DNA of 15,815 bases from CAYOKT01 sp964404605 (GTDB lineage: Bacteria > Electryoneota > Electryoneia > Electryoneales > Electryoneaceae), in assembly GCA_964404605.1 (NCBI GenBank), contig CAYOKT010000064.1:1-15815 (forward strand), given 5' to 3'. Made by a program: the position numbers and the translations under genes. The notes beneath the pieces are model-generated. The model was not told the origin of the DNA. It saw nothing but the letters and a program-made list of their open reading frames with translations, and did not search any database. Numbering within the stretch: position 1 is the stretch's first letter; every line of letters starts with the position of its first letter. Below, piece by piece: positions 13,236 through 15,815 of the stretch.

Positions 13236-15640
13236 GCCCCGCCGCCACATCCGCCGAGGGACCGGCGGCCGGCCGGCCGCGGTTGATTATCGATGTCTCC
13301 CCGCCGGAGTACCCCCGCGCCTGGAGGCGGTTCGCCGCGTGGTGGGCGGGGCTGTTCGCCTTCAGCCTGATCACCGGCATCTTCGCCGCCCAGCTCCTCG
13401 CCGCGGCGGGAGGGGTCGCGGCCCTTCTCGCCGCCGCGCTCCGCCGCCTGCCGCCGCCGCGTCCGCACCCGGCGGCCGCCGCCCTCGCGCTCGCCGCCGG
13501 TGTCCAGACCTTGTCGGCCCTGCTCTCCGACAACCCGTACGACAGCCTCGTCCACCTGGTGCAATACTACTTCCTGCCCTTCGTCGGCCTCGCCGCCACA
13601 GTCTGGCTGGTGCGTGACACCCGGACACTGCGAGCGGCGATGTCCTCCCTGCTGATCGCGGGCGCCCTCGCCGGCGCCTACGGGCTGTACCAGCATATTT
13701 TCGGACACGAGCCGCTCTATGGCTTGCCGATCCGCCCGATCCGCGAAAGCGGAGGCAGCCTTTTCTACCCCAAGGGGCTGATGGACCAGTCCCTGACCTA
13801 CTCCGGGATGCAGATGCTGATCCTCGCCTTCACCCTGCCGGCCGTGTGGCGCGCGCGGGGGAAGATGCTGTGGTATTGGCCCGCCTGGCTGTTGGTCATG
13901 CTCTCGGTTCTGGTCAGCTACCAGCGCAGCAGTTGGGTGGGCGCCGCGGCCGGGGTCGCCCTGTTCCTCCTCAGCCGGGACCGCAGGACAGCCCGACTCG
14001 GCATCGGCGTGGGAGCATTGCTGCTGGTGCTGGTGCTCACGCTTTCGTCCTCCCTGCGCGGGCGCATCGTCTACACCTTCCAATTGCAGGGGAAGAGCCA
14101 GGTGGAGCGGCTGTACCTGTGGCAGGCGGCGTGGAACATGGGCCTGGAGCACCCGCTCCTCGGCGTCGGACCCGGCCGCTGGCGGGCGCATGTCGAAGCG
14201 TACCTCCCCGAGCGCGAGGACTGGGACTCGCGCGCCCACGCCCACAATGACCTCGCCCAGCTCTGGGCGACCACCGGCGCGCTCGGCACGTTGACGATCT
14301 TCCTCGTCGTCTGGCTGCTGCTGAAACAGGGGCGCAAGGAGCTCACCCGCTGGCGCACCCCTTCGCTCCCCCGGGATGCGCTTCTCGGCGGCATGGTCGC
14401 CATCGCCGCCTTCGCCGTGGCGGCGCTGTTCCAATGCTACCTGATCGACGGCGAGGATGCGATCACCCTCGGCTTCGCCCTCGGGCTGGCCCTCGCCGGG
14501 CGCGAAGCGCTGATCCACGCCGACCCCACCCGTCACCCGCCGCGCCGCGCGACCCCGCTGCGCGGCCACATCGAGGAGACGGTCATCGTCCTCCGCAGCC
14601 TGGCCGCCATGGCAGGGGCGGTGCTCCGCCCCGCCCCGCGACTCGAGACCACGCGATCGCCGGACCTCGACCCCGAGGGCGAGCTGTACTGCCCCTATGA
14701 CAGCGGCGAGCCGCGCTGGGTCCCGGTCTGCCTGCACCTCCACTCCTCGCGCTGGGAAGGGGCCTTCACCGCGGAGGAGGTCGTAGCCCACTACGCCGCC
14801 CTCGGCGCCGCGGCGGTGATCCTGACCGACCACAACCGTATCACCCGCGCCGGCCACCGCGCGGCGTTCCCTCCCGCCTACGAGCATGGTTGGGGCCCGC
14901 ACCACCACCATGTTCTCGTCCTCGGCGCGCGCGGCACCCTCGCCGACCGCCACCCCTTCGGCGGCTCGGCCGCCGCGCGGGCCGAGACCCTCACCCGCCT
15001 GCGCAAAGTCGGGGATTTCCTCATCCTCGCCCACCCGGCACACAAGGAAGCGTGGTCCACCGAAGACGTATGGTTGCCGGAGTACGACGCCATCGAGCTG
15101 TTCAACAAGTCCATCGATGACACCCGGCTGTGGGACGAGGCGCTCAGCGCCGGGCGGTTGGCCTGGGGTACGGCGGGAGATGACGGGCACGACCTCCGCA
15201 GCCGCCACCAGACAGGAAAACGCTACCTGCTCGTGGACGTCCGCGCGGGCGGTACGGGCGGTACGGGCGAGCCCGCCCCGCTGACACCGGATGGTCTGCT
15301 GGCCGCGCTGCGCGCCGGACGCTTCCTCGCCGTGCGGCAACTGGACCGGCGGGTCAGCCGCCGGCTCCCGCCGGAGGATGCGATCGCCATCACCGCGTTC
15401 GAGCGGGGGGAGGATTCCCTCACCGTCCACCTGCGCGAGCCGGTGGAGCGGGCGGAGATCATCGGTCCGGGCGGGGAGGTCCTTTCGACGCGGGAAAACG
15501 CCGCCATGGTGACCCTGGAACTTCCCCGGGGGCGGACCCATGTCCGGCTCGAGCTGCACCACGGGGTTCACACGCTGGCGCTGAATCCGCTCGTCCGTCT
15601 CCGGGATGGGGTACCCGTGTACCACGCGAGAGAGTCGTAA
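13232..15640 (+). CDS. O-antigen ligase/polymerase domain fused to a PHP metallohydrolase
   Basis: An 802-aa two-part protein. Residues about 33-425 form a polytopic membrane domain with about 12 segments. A large loop (273-345) includes GVGPGRW (311-317) and AHAHNDLAQL (335-344), the His-Asn signature of the Wzy_C/WaaL family, which moves glycan from undecaprenyl pyrophosphate to lipid A core, another chain or protein on the periplasmic side. After a linker (about 430-495) comes a PHP domain: His502-x-His504, TDHN (532-535), His601 (LAHP), Glu622 (IELFN), Asp651-Gly-His653, then a beta-rich tail (about 715-790) as in CehA/McbA-like hydrolases. Its metal ligands look complete. With 12 segments the PHP part would be cytoplasmic. 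The GTG start is coupled to the GT9 stop; GGAG is only 2 nt away. I see no internal frameshift. The fusion is unusual; PHP substrate unknown. Confidence 0.85.
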   Translation: MSPAATSAEGPAAGRPRLIIDVSPPEYPRAWRRFAAWWAGLFAFSLITGIFAAQLLAAAGGVAALLAAALRRLPPPRPHPAAAALALAAGVQTLSALLSDNPYDSLVHLVQYYFLPFVGLAATVWLVRDTRTLRAAMSSLLIAGALAGAYGLYQHIFGHEPLYGLPIRPIRESGGSLFYPKGLMDQSLTYSGMQMLILAFTLPAVWRARGKMLWYWPAWLLVMLSVLVSYQRSSWVGAAAGVALFLLSRDRRTARLGIGVGALLLVLVLTLSSSLRGRIVYTFQLQGKSQVERLYLWQAAWNMGLEHPLLGVGPGRWRAHVEAYLPEREDWDSRAHAHNDLAQLWATTGALGTLTIFLVVWLLLKQGRKELTRWRTPSLPRDALLGGMVAIAAFAVAALFQCYLIDGEDAITLGFALGLALAGREALIHADPTRHPPRRATPLRGHIEETVIVLRSLAAMAGAVLRPAPRLETTRSPDLDPEGELYCPYDSGEPRWVPVCLHLHSSRWEGAFTAEEVVAHYAALGAAAVILTDHNRITRAGHRAAFPPAYEHGWGPHHHHVLVLGARGTLADRHPFGGSAAARAETLTRLRKVGDFLILAHPAHKEAWSTEDVWLPEYDAIELFNKSIDDTRLWDEALSAGRLAWGTAGDDGHDLRSRHQTGKRYLLVDVRAGGTGGTGEPAPLTPDGLLAALRAGRFLAVRQLDRRVSRRLPPEDAIAITAFERGEDSLTVHLREPVERAEIIGPGGEVLSTRENAAMVTLELPRGRTHVRLELHHGVHTLALNPLVRLRDGVPVYHARES
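15248..15269 (+). repeat. Short 9-bp tandem repeat inside the PHP domain
   Basis: GGCGGTACG is repeated about 2.4 times and codes for Gly-Gly-Thr-Gly-Gly-Thr-Gly (residues 673-679) in a loop of the PHP part. Gain or loss of a unit would stay in frame, so it is a tolerated linker length polymorphism candidate. Confidence 0.5.
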
Positions 15641-15683
15641 GGCGGCCTGGGGTTCCTGCCCGCTTACACACCACAGCAGGCAG

Positions 15684-15704
15684 CCCGGGGTCACCGACCC
15701 CGGG
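15684..15704 (+). terminator. 8-bp hairpin downstream of the ligase-PHP gene
   Basis: CCCGGGGT (15684-15691) pairs perfectly with ACCCCGGG (15697-15704) around loop CACCG, 43 nt after the stop codon. AAAATG follows rather than a T-run. It probably helps end or protect the operon transcript. It resembles family 1 hairpins in its stem but lacks their AAGGGTGG flank. Confidence 0.45.
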
Positions 15705-15721
15705 AAAATGTCATTCGCCGT

Positions 15722-15753
15722 GTGGTCCTGTCAGTTCCAATGACTGGGTCTGA
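15722..15753. repeat. Hairpin repeat, family 2, copy B
   Basis: It begins with GTGGTCCTGTC, identical to 15-25. The stem CCTGTCA (15727-15733) / TGACTGG (15741-15747) has one T-T mismatch and a 7-nt loop GTTCCAA, the same loop length and GTT..AA ends as copy A. Relative to copy A, one G-C pair becomes A-T and one T-G pair becomes T-A, as expected if the fold is maintained. Confidence 0.5.
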
Positions 15754-15764
15754 AGAGGGGTCCG

Positions 15765-15799
15765 GAAGGGTGGCCGGGACTTCAGTCCCGGGTCTCACA
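15765..15799. repeat. Hairpin repeat, family 1, copy 2
   Basis: AAGGGTGG (15766-15773) precedes the stem CCGGGAC (15774-15780) / GTCCCGG (15785-15791) with loop TTCA; the copy ends in GGGTCTCACA. The matching copy at 999-1032 has the same left flank, a 4-nt loop and a closely similar right flank, with paired substitutions in the stem. Confidence 0.55.
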
Positions 15800-15815
15800 T
15801 CCGCTGTTGTTCAGG

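Larger units (their letters stand above)
15641..15815. other. 3' intergenic region with three hairpins
   Basis: No gene is visible after the ligase-PHP stop. The stretch carries three separate stem-loops at 15684-15704, 15727-15747 and 15774-15791, listed individually. None is followed by a T-run. The lack of a further co-directional gene suggests the glycan operon ends at 15640. Confidence 0.5.

Noticed and set aside
13103..15694. An 863-codon open frame on the minus strand opposite the GT9 and ligase-PHP genes
   Set aside because: The translation is low-complexity and rich in Arg, Gly, Glu and Gln with no recognisable domain. Such antisense frames are common in GC-rich genes. The plus-strand frame has clear domains.
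15641..15815. Possible CRISPR-like repeat array at the right end
   Set aside because: The three hairpins differ in sequence and spacing, there are no identical repeats or regular spacers, and no cas genes are present.

Overview
This window is about 15.8 kb of GC-rich bacterial DNA (roughly two thirds G+C by eye). It has long tightly packed genes, Shine-Dalgarno sites of the AGGAG type, stop/start overlaps and GTG starts. A sigma54 activator, a lipid-linked sugar pathway, a GT9 (heptosyltransferase-family) enzyme and an O-antigen-ligase-type protein suggest a Gram-negative-type bacterium with an outer surface glycan. I cannot name the phylum. There are no rRNA, tRNA, CRISPR, transposase or phage genes.

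Left part (1-2265): a 5' intergenic stretch holds a hairpin repeat, followed by a purine nucleoside phosphorylase-type gene (MTAP/MTIP family, +). A perfect 13-bp hairpin and a dispersed hairpin repeat separate it from a convergent M24 metallopeptidase (Xaa-Pro aminopeptidase-like, -). Both look like housekeeping or salvage genes unrelated to what follows.

Central and right part (2502-15640, all +): a surface-glycan locus. In order it encodes a GT-C type membrane glycosyltransferase with a C-terminal TPR tail, an NtrC-type sigma54 activator whose receiver has Glu in place of the phospho-accepting Asp, a polyprenyl-phosphate sugar phosphotransferase (pathway initiator), an MsbA/PglK-type ABC half-transporter (probable flippase), two GT4 glycosyltransferases, a GT9 glycosyltransferase, and an 802-aa protein that joins an O-antigen ligase/polymerase membrane domain to a complete PHP metallohydrolase domain. 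A sigma54-type -24/-12 element (TGGCGG-N5-TTGCT) lies about 33 bp before the initiator gene, directly downstream of the sigma54 activator gene. This suggests local control of the glycan operon. The ABC gene and the two GT4 genes are joined by ATGA overlaps, and GT9 and the ligase by a GTGA overlap. A second promoter candidate sits before GT9.

Inferred pathway: the initiator loads a sugar phosphate on undecaprenyl phosphate, the GT4 and GT9 enzymes extend it on the cytoplasmic face, the ABC protein flips it, and the ligase domain transfers it to an acceptor. No Wzx, Wzy-only, Wzz or ABC-2 exporter is present in the window.

Right end (15641-15815): no gene is visible, but three different hairpins occur in tandem. 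Two of them belong to hairpin families with a second copy elsewhere in the window, and both pairs show compensatory base changes in the stems. The most unusual items are the ligase-PHP fusion and the D-to-E receiver paired with a sigma54 promoter.
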